NCBI GenBank assembly: GCA_947073765.1
Contig: CAMTMZ010000019.1
Location: 1-45,315, forward strand
Direction: 5' to 3'
DNA: 45,315 nucleotides
From: an uncultured Bacillota bacterium
GTDB lineage: Bacteria > Bacillota > Clostridia > Oscillospirales > Oscillospiraceae
Shown here: positions 1-8,213 of the stretch, in pieces
Numbering within the stretch: position 1 is the stretch's first letter
How the letters are laid out: every line of letters begins with the position of its first letter
The notes under the pieces: model-generated
Database searches by the model: none
The model's input: the letters and a program-made list of their open reading frames with translations, nothing else
Told to the model about the DNA's origin: nothing
Made by a program: the position numbers and the translations under genes

Positions 1-1351
1 GGACAATGGACCGCCCCAGTCCGGTGCCTCCGGCGGCCCCGGACCGGGCCTTGTCCACCCGATAGAAGCGGTTGAACACCTTAGGCAGATCCTCCTCCGG
101 GATGCCCACCCCGGTGTCCCCCACCTCCAGCAGCACCTGATCCCCGTCCCGGTATACCGACACAAAGACCCTTCCGCCACTGATATTGTACTTAATGGCG
201 TTTTCCACCAGGTTAAAACAGATCTGAGACAGGTCATCTTCCGTACACAGCACGGTGCAGCCGGGTTTCAGGCTGGTCTCTATCTCCACCCCGGCGGCGT
301 CGGCCACCGGCTGGAGCCGGGCCACTGTCCGCCGCGTCACCTGGGCTGCGTCCACCACCTTCTCCTCCCCCACCGGCAGGCTGTCCAGCCGGGTGAGGGC
401 CAGCAGGTGCTCGGTGATGCGGGTGAGCCGCTCGGCCTCCGCGCCAATGTCCCCCACAAAGTCCCGTACCATAGCCGGGTCCATCTCATCCGTCTGCAAA
501 ATGGAGTCGGCCAGCAGGCGGATAGAGGCCAGCGGGGTTTTCAGCTCGTGGCTGGCGTCGGAGACAAACCGGCGGCGGACCTCCTCCGTGGTCTGGAGAC
601 GGTCGGTGAGCTGGTTGAACTCTCCGGCCAGCTGGGCCATCTCGTCCCGGCCCACCGGCTGCAGCCGGTGGCCGTACTCCCCCTCCCCCACAACACGGAT
701 GGCCCGCAGCAGGGCCGCGATGCGGGCGGTAAGCATTTTGGAGAAGAAGGTTGACATAATCAGCGTAACCAGGGCAATCACCAGTGAGATGGTGCGCAGG
801 TTCTGCTGCAGGCTGTACAGCAGCTCCCCCTGGGCCTGATCCACCTCCAGAATATAGATAGACCCGATAATCATCCCCCGGTAGACGATGGGCATAGCGG
901 CGGTGGAGGTAAATACCCGGTGGCTGTAGCGGGAGTAAAACACGTCGCTGCCCCGCAGGGCGGACACCACCTCCTGATACAGGGCGTAGCGGTACTCCGG
1001 CGTCTCCTCAGGGGGGGGCGCCTCACCCTCCTGGGGCTGGCGGGTGCTGTCGTAGAGGATGAGTCCCGCCGGATCGGTGACCAAAATCCGTTTCAGGCCC
1101 ATGCTGTCCAGCATGTTCATCACCCTGGCCACCTGGTCGGCGGACAGCGACTCCAGCTCCATCAGCGCCGACGCCATCACCGCCGTCTGGCTTTTCAGGG
1201 AGTCACGCTTAGAGGCAAACAGCAGGTCCTGGGAGGCCACCAGGGGATAGGTGTTCAGCAGCACCAGCACCACGGCGAAGATCACCAGGTAGCTCAGAGC
1301 GTATTTCACTTGGAGAGAGGCAAAAAACGGAACCTTATTCTTGTTGTTCAT
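1..1351 (-). CDS. Membrane sensor histidine kinase, C-terminus cut by window edge
   Basis: Two-component sensor that autophosphorylates on histidine and passes phosphate to the response regulator encoded just before it. About 450 residues are visible. A first membrane segment lies near residues 18-38, followed by an extracytoplasmic sensor region of about 140 residues and a second membrane segment near 185-205. Then come a HAMP linker, a HisKA domain with SDASHELKTPL (His near residue 268) and a HATPase domain with NLVENAIKYN (N box), DTGVGIPEED and GGTGLG. Only the last part of the ATPase domain is missing. The ATG overlaps the regulator stop by 4 nt (ATGA), so the two are translationally coupled. 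The layout resembles PhoR/WalK kinases; the stimulus cannot be read from the sequence. Confidence 0.93.
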   Translation of the reverse strand, partial: MNNKNKVPFFASLQVKYALSYLVIFAVVLVLLNTYPLVASQDLLFASKRDSLKSQTAVMASALMELESLSADQVARVMNMLDSMGLKRILVTDPAGLILYDSTRQPQEGEAPPPEETPEYRYALYQEVVSALRGSDVFYSRYSHRVFTSTAAMPIVYRGMIIGSIYILEVDQAQGELLYSLQQNLRTISLVIALVTLIMSTFFSKMLTARIAALLRAIRVVGEGEYGHRLQPVGRDEMAQLAGEFNQLTDRLQTTEEVRRRFVSDASHELKTPLASIRLLADSILQTDEMDPAMVRDFVGDIGAEAERLTRITEHLLALTRLDSLPVGEEKVVDAAQVTRRTVARLQPVADAAGVEIETSLKPGCTVLCTEDDLSQICFNLVENAIKYNISGGRVFVSVYRDGDQVLLEVGDTGVGIPEEDLPKVFNRFYRVDKARSGAAGGTGLGRSIV

Positions 1352-2034
1352 ATCTTGGCCAGATAGTAGCCCACACCCCACTTGGTGCGGATAAACTCCG
1401 GGCTGGCGGGGTCCAGCTCCAGCTTCTCCCGCAGGCGGCGGACATGGACGTCCACCGTGCGGTAGTCACCGATATACTCATAGCCCCACACCACGTTGAG
1501 CAGGTTCTCCCGGCTGTACACCCGGCCCGGGTTGCGCAGCAACAGCTCCATCAGGTCAAATTCCTTGGCCGTAAGCTCCACAGGCACGCCGTCCCGCCAC
1601 GCGGCCCGGCCCCCCGGGTCCAGACGGATGTGCCCCGCCTCCAGCATGCTGTCGCCGCGCCTGTGCTCCGCTGCCCCGGACCGGCGCAGCAGCGCCCGCA
1701 CCCGTGCCTTCAGCTCCAGCAGGTTGAAGGGCTTGGTGATGTAGTCGTCCGCCCCGCATTCAAAGCCCATAATCTTGTCGGTGTCCTCCCCCTTTGCCGT
1801 TAATATAATAACCGGCACGTTGGAGAACTCCCGGATGCGCATGCAGGCCTGCAGCCCATCAATCTTGGGCATCATCACATCCAGCAGAATCAGATCGAAG
1901 CTGCCCTCCCGGGCCAGCTCCACCGCCTGTTCCCCGTCATAGCCTACCTCCACCTGATAGCCCTCGTGCTCCAGATTGAACTTGATGCCCTTGACCAGAA
2001 CCTGTTCGTCATCCACCACTAAAATCTTTGCCAT
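1348..2034 (-). CDS. OmpR/PhoB-family response regulator
   Basis: DNA-binding partner of the adjacent kinase, 228 residues. The N-terminal receiver domain has the acidic pair D8/D9, phospho-acceptor D52 in LLDVMMPKIDG, the conserved T of ILTAKGE and K of YITKPF. The C-terminal winged-helix domain shows LTAKEFDLMELLL, VWGYEYIGDYRTVDVHVRRLR and the closing WGVGYYL. The frame extends to a GTG at 2046. The ATG at 2034 is preferred because it gives the usual MAKILVVDDE start and has GAGGT about 6 bases upstream. It starts 8 nt after the stop of the ComEA-like gene, so the three genes are probably one transcript. PhoB/WalR-like in sequence; target genes unknown. Confidence 0.94.
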   Translation of the reverse strand: MAKILVVDDEQVLVKGIKFNLEHEGYQVEVGYDGEQAVELAREGSFDLILLDVMMPKIDGLQACMRIREFSNVPVIILTAKGEDTDKIMGFECGADDYITKPFNLLELKARVRALLRRSGAAEHRRGDSMLEAGHIRLDPGGRAAWRDGVPVELTAKEFDLMELLLRNPGRVYSRENLLNVVWGYEYIGDYRTVDVHVRRLREKLELDPASPEFIRTKWGVGYYLAKI

Positions 2035-2042
2035 AGCGTACC

Positions 2043-2450
2043 TCACTCATTTCCTGTGGTCACATATTCCCTCAAATTTTCCAAAATCGCTGGCCCGATT
2101 CCCGCCACCTGGGTCAATTCCTCCACATTCCGGAACGGGCCGTGCTCCTCCCGCCAGGCGGCGATGTCCATCGCCCGCTTCTCCCCGATGCCGGGCAGCC
2201 GCCGCAAATCCCAGCTGTCGGCGGTGTTTATGTTAATGACCTCCCCGGGCAGCAGGCTGTCAGGCCGCCGCTTCTCCTCCGAGACGGACTCCTCAAAAGA
2301 ACCGTCCCGCTCCTCCGCCGGCTGTTGGGCCGTAGTCACCCGGTAGGGCCGGGGCAGGCTGGCTCTGGACAGATACCAGCCCCCGCAAAACAGGGCAAAC
2401 CCGGCCAGCAGAGCCAAAACCAGCGCCCCAAATCTGGATGTTCTCCCCAT
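2043..2450 (-). CDS. ComEA-like helix-hairpin-helix protein
   Basis: A 135-residue protein with one N-terminal membrane anchor (about residues 8-27), a polar linker of about 45 residues and a C-terminal tandem helix-hairpin-helix domain (ININTADSWDLRRLPGIGEK, then VAGIGPAILENLREY). In ComEA proteins this domain binds double-stranded DNA outside the membrane during transformation. The SLBB domain found between anchor and HhH in Bacillus ComEA is absent, and no comEB/comEC follows; a two-component system does. It may therefore act in DNA uptake or have another surface DNA-binding role. AAGGGGGA lies 8-10 bases before the ATG. Confidence 0.82.
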   Translation of the reverse strand: MGRTSRFGALVLALLAGFALFCGGWYLSRASLPRPYRVTTAQQPAEERDGSFEESVSEEKRRPDSLLPGEVININTADSWDLRRLPGIGEKRAMDIAAWREEHGPFRNVEELTQVAGIGPAILENLREYVTTGNE

Positions 2451-2535
2451 TTTTCCTGTCCCCCTTGCGGATTCCGCTGTCCTTTGTTATAATGGAGCCC
2501 ACCGTGTCATACCGTAAATTTTAAGAAGTTCTTTA

Positions 2536-2564
2536 TTGCTTTTCCACCCTGTGTGGGATACACT
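2536..2564 (+). promoter_or_regulatory. Possible promoter of the carboxypeptidase gene
   Basis: TTGCTT, 17-base spacer, TACACT, about 45 bases before the ATG at 2609. Match is moderate, and the opposite strand of this gap also carries TATAAT-like boxes (2581-2586) that may serve the leftward comEA-like operon. Confidence 0.35.
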
Positions 2565-2608
2565 GGGGTCATACGGTTTCATTATACCATACATACGGAG
2601 AATTTCCT

Positions 2609-3976
2609 ATGAAAAAATATCGTTTTCTTTCCCTGATCCTCCTCCTCGCCATCTCTGTGTCCCTTATCCCCCCCGCCGCCGCCGTCCCCGGGCAGGAGGA
2701 CCTGGACCTGTTCTGCACCCACGCCGTTCTGCTGGACGCCAACCACGGCGAGGTCCTCTACGATATGAAGGCCTATGAAAAGGCCTATCCCGCCAGCATC
2801 ACCAAGATTATGACCGCCCTTCTGGTGCTGGAGGCCGTCGAATTCGGCCAGCTCTCTCTGGACACCCCAGTTACCGCCGGAGAGACCCGGATGCAGGATG
2901 TCACCTACTCCTACGTCAACGCCAACATCAAGCTGGGGGAGGTGCTCACTGTGGAGGAGCTGCTCTACTGCACCCTTCTCCCCTCCCATGCCGACGCCTG
3001 CAACATTCTGGCCGTGGCGGTGGACGGCTCCATCGAGGCCTTTGTGGATCACATGAACCGAAAGGCCGCGGAGCTTGGCTGTCAGAACACCCACTTCACC
3101 AACCCCGTGGGCATCCACAACGAAAACCACTACTCCACCGCCTACGACCTGGCCCTCATCATGCGCGCCTGCCTTGAGTACGATACCTTCCGCACCATCG
3201 CCAAAACCCCTAAATACACCCTCCGGGCCACCGAGATGTCCGGCCCCCGGGAGATGTACAACTCCAACGCCCTGGTTTCCACCTGGAATCACAGCGGCTA
3301 CCTCTATGACAAATGCGTCGCCGGCAAAACCGGCAACACCGACGAGGCCGGCCGCTGCCTGGCCGCCGCCGCTGAAGACGGCGACGAGGTGCTCATCTCT
3401 GTCGTCCTGGGCTCCGGCCCCATGGAAGTCCCCGGCGACACTGAGCTGCGCCAGGGCCATTTCCGGGAGAGCAAGCGGCTGCTGGAGTACGGTTTTAATA
3501 ATTTCCAGCGGGTGACCATCACCAAGGACAGTGAGCCGGTGGAGAAAGTAAAGGTCACCATGTCCCGGCAGGCCGACGAGGTCAATGTAAAGCCCCAGGG
3601 CTCCATTGTCCGCACCCTGCCCAAATCCATGAACCTGGACGACATCGAAAGCCGCATCACCCTTTTCGCCAAAGAGGTGGAGGCCCCGGTGGAGGCCGGC
3701 CAGGTAATGGGCACCATGACCCTCTCCTACAATGGAGAGGTCTACGGCACTCTGGACCTTGTAGCCGTCACCTCAGTAGAGCGGTCGGAGCTGCTCTACA
3801 AAAAGCAGCAGTTCTTTGATTTCTTCCAGAATGAAGGGGTGCGCATCATCCTGGCGGTGGTCCTTTTCCTGGCCGCTGTCGTGGTGCTGAAGCTCACCTT
3901 TTTCCGCCGCAGGCGCCGCCCCAAGGCGGGAACCGCCGCCCGGCGGGGCAATTACAAGGGGATTCGCCGGCAGTGA
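2609..3976 (+). CDS. Serine-type D-Ala-D-Ala carboxypeptidase (DacF/PBP5 family)
   Basis: Penicillin-binding enzyme that trims the terminal D-Ala from peptidoglycan stem peptides outside the membrane; 455 residues. It has a signal peptide (residues 1-26, ending PPAAAV) and a peptidase S11 domain with the SxxK motif SITK (nucleophile S63, K66) and KTG at 240-242. A C-terminal PBP5_C-like beta domain (about 290-395) and a C-terminal membrane helix (about 410-432) with a basic RRRRRPK tail follow. The SxN motif position reads S126-H127-A128, so the usual Asn is Ala. GGAG lies 8 bases before the ATG. It stands alone and ends in a strong terminator. DacF/DacB-like enzymes often work in sporulation or general wall maturation; which applies here is not visible. 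Confidence 0.92.
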   Translation: MKKYRFLSLILLLAISVSLIPPAAAVPGQEDLDLFCTHAVLLDANHGEVLYDMKAYEKAYPASITKIMTALLVLEAVEFGQLSLDTPVTAGETRMQDVTYSYVNANIKLGEVLTVEELLYCTLLPSHADACNILAVAVDGSIEAFVDHMNRKAAELGCQNTHFTNPVGIHNENHYSTAYDLALIMRACLEYDTFRTIAKTPKYTLRATEMSGPREMYNSNALVSTWNHSGYLYDKCVAGKTGNTDEAGRCLAAAAEDGDEVLISVVLGSGPMEVPGDTELRQGHFRESKRLLEYGFNNFQRVTITKDSEPVEKVKVTMSRQADEVNVKPQGSIVRTLPKSMNLDDIESRITLFAKEVEAPVEAGQVMGTMTLSYNGEVYGTLDLVAVTSVERSELLYKKQQFFDFFQNEGVRIILAVVLFLAAVVVLKLTFFRRRRRPKAGTAARRGNYKGIRRQ

Positions 3977-3993
3977 ACGCCGCCCGGCACAAA

Positions 3994-4023
3994 AGAGACA
4001 CGGAAAACTCCGTGTCTCTTTTT
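3994..4023 (+). terminator. Rho-independent terminator after the carboxypeptidase gene
   Basis: 11-bp stem (3994-4004 with 4009-4019), AAAC loop, then a T run. Confidence 0.9.
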
Positions 4024-4111
4024 CTGTTGTGCCCCGTCTCCCTCCCGCACCACCTCTCCACTCGGCGCATAGAATAGGGCAGCACCATCTGAAAGGAGGC
4101 TGTCGGAACTA

Positions 4112-5020
4112 TTGTTCCTGTACGATATGAACCCTGATTTTTCCTGTTATCTCACTCCCGCGGGCCGCTCCTACTCCGGGGCGGAGCCGGTCATCCCTCT
4201 GCCCTATCCCGGCGAGGGCGGACCGGTCTACCCCGGGGACGACGAAGCGGTTATCCCCCTGCCCTATCCCGGCGAGGGCGGGCCGGTCTACCCCGGAGAC
4301 GACGAACCGGTTATCCCCCTGCCAGACCCCGGTGAGGGCGGGCCGGTCTACCCCGGCGGCGGGGGCGGGGGACGGCCCGGCACATCCCGCGTCCGCTTCC
4401 TCAACGCAGCCTATAACTATCCGGCCCTGCGGATCACAGTGGCGAACAGCCGTTTCGCCAACCGGCTGGGCTACGCCTCCATCACCGGCTACGGCCGGGT
4501 CCGGGCCGGTTACCAGACCGTAACAGTGGCCGCCGCCAACGGCCGGATCTACGTGCGCAAATCCATGCCCTTCCAGGTCAACGGGCTGACCACCATCGCC
4601 GTTATCAACACCGCCAACGGCCTGGATCTGTTGCAAATCGCTGACAGCTGCTGCGCCCCTTCCAACGGCCTGTCCAGCCTCAGGATAGGCAATCTGGCCT
4701 ACAACAGCGGCCCGCTGGATGTGCTGATGAGCGACGGCCGGGTAGTCTGGGGCGATCTGCGGTACAAAGAGGTGGCGTCCTTCCGGGCCATCGCCCCCGG
4801 CGCCTACCAGTTCTTCTACGCCGATACCAACCTCTCCCCCATGCCTTCCTGGCTGGGCATCGAGCCTCTGGACCCCGCCTGGCTTGGAGTCTATCCTCCG
4901 CAGGAGACCTTCGGCTCCCTCTACCTGGACGTGTCCACCGGGGAGCGTTACACAGTCTACCTGCTTCAAAACGGTCCGGGGCGCAACAATATTCAAAATT
5001 TCATTCTGGTGGACCGGTAA
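4112..5020 (+). CDS. DUF4397-like protein with Pro/Gly-rich tandem repeats
   Basis: A 302-residue protein of unknown function. After about 24 residues come three near-identical 20-residue repeats (nt 4184-4243, 4244-4303, 4304-4363) of the form EPVIPLPYPGEGGPVYPGDD, then a poly-Gly linker. The rest resembles DUF4397 domains: RVRFLNAAYNYPALRITV near the start and a second sub-domain opening SSLRIGNLAYNSGPLDVLM. No signal peptide or membrane segment is seen. AAAGGAGG lies 12 bases before a TTG at 4112; the next in-frame ATG (4127) is too far from it, so TTG is chosen. Similar proteins in spore-formers are suspected surface or spore-coat parts; that is inference. Own terminator. Confidence 0.75.
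   Translation: MFLYDMNPDFSCYLTPAGRSYSGAEPVIPLPYPGEGGPVYPGDDEAVIPLPYPGEGGPVYPGDDEPVIPLPDPGEGGPVYPGGGGGGRPGTSRVRFLNAAYNYPALRITVANSRFANRLGYASITGYGRVRAGYQTVTVAAANGRIYVRKSMPFQVNGLTTIAVINTANGLDLLQIADSCCAPSNGLSSLRIGNLAYNSGPLDVLMSDGRVVWGDLRYKEVASFRAIAPGAYQFFYADTNLSPMPSWLGIEPLDPAWLGVYPPQETFGSLYLDVSTGERYTVYLLQNGPGRNNIQNFILVDR
4184..4363 (+). repeat. Three tandem 60-bp coding repeats
   Basis: Three in-frame 60-bp units encode the Pro/Gly-rich repeats of the DUF4397-like protein. Units 1 and 2 differ at a few third positions; unit 3 ends in a Gly tract instead of GDD. Copy number may vary between strains. Confidence 0.9.
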
Positions 5021-5029
5021 CAACCGCTC

Positions 5030-5059
5030 AGGGCGGGGGCTTTGCCCCCGCCCTGTCTC
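5030..5059 (+). terminator. Terminator after the DUF4397-like gene
   Basis: 11-bp GC-rich stem (5030-5040 with 5044-5054), TTT loop, then TCTCATTTT. Confidence 0.8.
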
Positions 5060-5121
5060 ATTTTCATACAAACCGCATCCTTCGTCCCCATATTTGGGAA
5101 CAGTTTTGTTAAAAATTGCGG

Positions 5122-5150
5122 TTGACTTTTTTAAACTATTTCACTACTAT
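5122..5150 (+). promoter_or_regulatory. Histidine operon promoter
   Basis: TTGACT, 17-base spacer, TACTAT, in an A/T-rich stretch. The start of transcription would be near 5157, about 50 bases before hisZ. This leaves no room for a T-box, and there is no His-rich leader peptide. Confidence 0.7.
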
Positions 5151-5208
5151 GATAAAGTAATAATTCAAAAAACCGCCGCGGCCATTTGCACGCGGGAGGA
5201 GGCCCCCA

Positions 5209-6273
5209 ATGGAACCATTCAACACCGAGCAGCTGGCCAGGCAGCTCCGGGAGCTCTACCGGCGCTGCGGATACACCCAATATAAGATGAGCAAGTTTGA
5301 GCCTTATGACCTCTATGTCCGCAACAAGAGCTTTCTGGTCAGCGGAGACATTCTCACCTTTACCGACGCCGACGGCCGCCTTATGGCCCTCAAGCCGGAC
5401 GTAACCCTCTCCATCGTCAAGAACGCGCGGGAGGGAGCCGGCCTGCAGAAAGTCTACTACAGCGAGAACGTTTACCGCACCTCCCCTATGTCCCAGGGCT
5501 TTCGGGAGATCATGCAGACCGGGCTGGAGTGTGTGGGTGACCTCGACCTGGTTGCCATGGGGGAGGTTCTCCTCCTGGCCACCCGAAGCCTGGAGCTCAT
5601 CAGCCGGGACTATCTGCTGGACGTCAGCCACCTGGGCTTTGTCTCCGGTTTGCTGGACAGCGCCGGCGTCCCCCGGGAACACCAGGTCCCGCTGCTGGAG
5701 CGGATGGGAGAAAAAAATGTCCCCGCCCTGCGCGCCCTGTGCCGGGATCTGGGTGCGGACGGGGAAACGGCGGATGCCCTGTGCCGCCTGGCCACCCTCT
5801 ACGGCCCTCCGGATGAACTGCTTCCCCCCCTTCGGGAGATGATCCGGGGCGCGCGGATGTCCGCCGCCCTGGAGGAGCTGGAACATGTGTGCGCCCTGGC
5901 CCCCTCCAACCGGCTGCGGCTGGATTTTTCCATCGTCAACAATATGGACTACTACAACGGCCTTATTTTCCGGGGCTACCTGCCCGGCCTGCCCAGCGGC
6001 GTGCTGTCCGGCGGCCGGTACGACAATCTGCTCCATCAGATGGGCCGGGAGGACGGGGCCATCGGCTTTGCCGTCTACCTGAACCTGCTGGAGCGTCTGG
6101 AGACCGCCCAGCCGGAATTTGACGCCGACCTGCTCCTGCTCTACGATGACCAGACTCCCGCCCCCGCCGTGCTGCGGGAAGCGGAGCGGTGCCGCCTGGC
6201 CGGCCAGACCGTTCGGGTAGAGCGCCGGGCTCCGGAGGGCCTCACCTTCCGGACAGTGCGGAAGGTGGGGTGA
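5209..6273 (+). CDS. hisZ: ATP phosphoribosyltransferase regulatory subunit HisZ
   Basis: Catalytically inactive histidyl-tRNA synthetase paralogue that forms a hetero-octamer with short-form HisG and is needed for activity and histidine feedback. 354 residues. Class II synthetase fold motifs are recognisable: motif 1-like YKMSKFEPYDLY, LKPDVTLSIVKN, motif 2-like YYSENVYRTSP followed by the HisZ-type REIMQTGLECVG, and a motif 3-like GVLSGGRYDNLLHQMGREDGAIGFAVYL. It lacks the anticodon-binding domain of true HisRS. GGGAGGAGG precedes the ATG. First gene of the operon; hisG follows after 8 nt and is the short form that requires HisZ. Confidence 0.95.
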   Translation: MEPFNTEQLARQLRELYRRCGYTQYKMSKFEPYDLYVRNKSFLVSGDILTFTDADGRLMALKPDVTLSIVKNAREGAGLQKVYYSENVYRTSPMSQGFREIMQTGLECVGDLDLVAMGEVLLLATRSLELISRDYLLDVSHLGFVSGLLDSAGVPREHQVPLLERMGEKNVPALRALCRDLGADGETADALCRLATLYGPPDELLPPLREMIRGARMSAALEELEHVCALAPSNRLRLDFSIVNNMDYYNGLIFRGYLPGLPSGVLSGGRYDNLLHQMGREDGAIGFAVYLNLLERLETAQPEFDADLLLLYDDQTPAPAVLREAERCRLAGQTVRVERRAPEGLTFRTVRKVG

Positions 6274-6281
6274 GGGCTGTG

Positions 6282-6905
6282 ATGAATGTCGCCCTGCCCA
6301 AGGGCCGCCTGGGGGAACAGGTCTACAGCCTGCTGGAACGGGCGGGCTACCCATGCCCCTCCATACGGGAGGAGAACCGGAAGCTGGTCTTTGAAAACCA
6401 GTCGGCCGGAGTGCGCTACTTCTGGGTCAAGCCCAGCGACGTGGCCATTTACGTAGAGCGGGCCGCCGCCGACATCGGCATCGCCGGCCGGGACATTCTG
6501 CTGGAGTACCGCCCGGAGGTCTATGAGCTGGCTGACCTGGGGATGGGCCGGTGCCGCATGTGCGTGGCCGGGCGGAAGGGGACCCGGGAGAGCCGGGACC
6601 AGACCCTGCGGGTGGCCACCAAGTTCCCCAACATCGCCAAGCGCTACTACAGCGCCCAGAGCCGTGACATCGACATCATTAAACTCCACGGCTCCATTGA
6701 GCTGGCCCCTCTGCTGGGGCTGAGCGATGTGATCGTAGACATCGTGGAGACGGGCAAAACCCTGCTGGAGAACGATCTGGAGATCCGAAACACCATTGTC
6801 CCCATCAGCGCCCGTCTCATTGCCAACAAGGTAAGCTATAAATTCAAGCATGAGGAGATCACCCGGCTGTGCCAGCAGGTGGATCTTTTGTGCTCCAAGC
6901 CTTAG
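6282..6905 (+). CDS. hisG: ATP phosphoribosyltransferase catalytic subunit, short form
   Basis: Catalyses the first step of histidine synthesis, joining ATP and PRPP to phosphoribosyl-ATP. 207 residues, the length of short-form HisG, which lacks the C-terminal ACT-like regulatory domain and depends on HisZ. MNVALPKGRLGE is the usual N-terminus and fixes the ATG at 6282; the open frame runs further upstream but inside hisZ. Other family features are DIGIAGRDILLE, VATKFPNIAKRYY and the PRPP-site region SDVIVDIVETGKTLLENDLE. Eight bases separate it from the hisZ stop. Confidence 0.96.
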   Translation: MNVALPKGRLGEQVYSLLERAGYPCPSIREENRKLVFENQSAGVRYFWVKPSDVAIYVERAAADIGIAGRDILLEYRPEVYELADLGMGRCRMCVAGRKGTRESRDQTLRVATKFPNIAKRYYSAQSRDIDIIKLHGSIELAPLLGLSDVIVDIVETGKTLLENDLEIRNTIVPISARLIANKVSYKFKHEEITRLCQQVDLLCSKP

Positions 6906-6926
6906 CCGGAAGGGAGGAATTTCACT

Positions 6927-8213
6927 GTGATACAGCTGTACCGCCGCGGCCAGCTGCCCCTGGACCACATTCTGGCCCGGCATGAACCCCAGGAGGAGCT
7001 CTCCCAGGCAGTGGCAGACATCATCGCCTCCGTCCGCCGGGAGGGAGACAGCGCCCTGCTCCGCTATGCCCGGCAGTTCGATGGCGCCGCTCCCCAGCGT
7101 CTGGAGGTCCCTCCCGAAGAGCTGGAGCGCGCGCTGGAGGAGCTGGACCCGGAGCTGCGTGCCATCCTGGAGCAGGCCGCGGATAATATCCGCTCCTTCC
7201 ACAGCCGCCAGGTGCGAAACAGCTTCCTCATCACGGAGCGGGAAGGGGTCGTTCTGGGCCAGAAGGTCACTCCTCTGGACCGGGTGGGACTGTATATCCC
7301 CGGCGGCACCGCCGCCTACCCCTCTACCGTCCTGATGAACGCCATCCCCGCCAAAATCGCCGGGGTCGGTGAGATTATTATGGTCTCCCCTCCCTCCCGG
7401 AGCGGAGATATCGCCCCCGTGATCCTGGCCGCCGCCAAAATCGCCGGAGTCGGCCGGGTTTTCCGGGTGGGCGGGGCCCAGGCGGTGGCCGCCCTGGCCT
7501 TTGGCACCCAGAGCGTCCCCCGGGTGGACAAAATTGTGGGCCCGGGCAACGCCTATGTAGCCCAGGCCAAACGGCAGGTGTTCGGCCAAGTGGCCATCGA
7601 CATGATCGCCGGTCCCAGCGAGATTCTGGTCATCGCCGACGAAAACAGCGACCCGGTCCAGCTCTCCGCCGACCTGCTCAGCCAGGCTGAGCACGACCAA
7701 AACGCCAGTGCCGTCCTTATTACCGACAGCCTCCCGCTGGCCCAGGCCGTGCGCCTGGAGCTGGAGCGTCAGCTGTCCGCTCTCCCCCGGCAGGACATCG
7801 CCCGGGCCTCCATCGACGGCAACGGAAAAATCATTGTAACAGAAAATCTTCTCCAGGCCATTGACATCGCCAACACGCTGGCTCCGGAGCACCTGGAGCT
7901 GTGCGTGGACAACCCCTTCGACTATCTGGACAAAATCCGCCACGCCGGCTCCATCTTCCTGGGCCGCAGCTGTCCGGAGGCCCTGGGTGACTACCTGGCC
8001 GGCCCCAACCACACCCTGCCCACCGGCGGCACCGCCCGTTTCTCCAGCCCCCTTTCGGTGGACGACTTCATCAAAAAATCCCAATTCACCTATTACACCC
8101 CCGCCGCGCTGGACAGGGTCGCGGAAAAAATTGCCCGCCTCGCCCGGGAGGAGGGGCTGGAGGGCCACGCTCGCAGCGCGCTGTCCCGCCGGAAGGAGGA
8201 GAACACCCCATGA
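6927..8213 (+). CDS. hisD: Histidinol dehydrogenase
   Basis: Zinc enzyme that oxidises L-histidinol to L-histidine in two NAD-dependent steps, the last in the pathway. 428 residues, full length. Family signatures include VGLYIPGGTAAYPSTVLMN, FRVGGAQAVAALAFGT, the DMIAGPSEI stretch, the zinc and catalytic region SQAEHDQNA, APEHLEL and GPNHTLPTGGTARF. Start is GTG at 6927 with AGGGAGGA 8 bases upstream. Lies 21 bases after hisG and overlaps hisC by 4 nt. Confidence 0.97.
   Translation: MIQLYRRGQLPLDHILARHEPQEELSQAVADIIASVRREGDSALLRYARQFDGAAPQRLEVPPEELERALEELDPELRAILEQAADNIRSFHSRQVRNSFLITEREGVVLGQKVTPLDRVGLYIPGGTAAYPSTVLMNAIPAKIAGVGEIIMVSPPSRSGDIAPVILAAAKIAGVGRVFRVGGAQAVAALAFGTQSVPRVDKIVGPGNAYVAQAKRQVFGQVAIDMIAGPSEILVIADENSDPVQLSADLLSQAEHDQNASAVLITDSLPLAQAVRLELERQLSALPRQDIARASIDGNGKIIVTENLLQAIDIANTLAPEHLELCVDNPFDYLDKIRHAGSIFLGRSCPEALGDYLAGPNHTLPTGGTARFSSPLSVDDFIKKSQFTYYTPAALDRVAEKIARLAREEGLEGHARSALSRRKEENTP

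Noticed and set aside
255-1366. Plus-strand frames over the first 1.3 kb
   Set aside because: The minus strand encodes a textbook histidine kinase through the whole stretch; the plus frames are its shadow.
2582-3460. Long minus-strand frame opposite the carboxypeptidase gene
   Set aside because: Shadow frame created by GC-rich third positions; no ribosome site, low-complexity Gly/Val/His translation, while the plus strand encodes a clear enzyme.
5055-5208. T-box riboswitch or His-rich leader peptide before hisZ
   Set aside because: No T-box sequence, no run of His codons, and the promoter is too close to the gene.
6141-8168. 675-residue minus-strand frame opposite hisG/hisD
   Set aside because: Antisense shadow of conserved his genes; composition unlike a real protein and no start signal.
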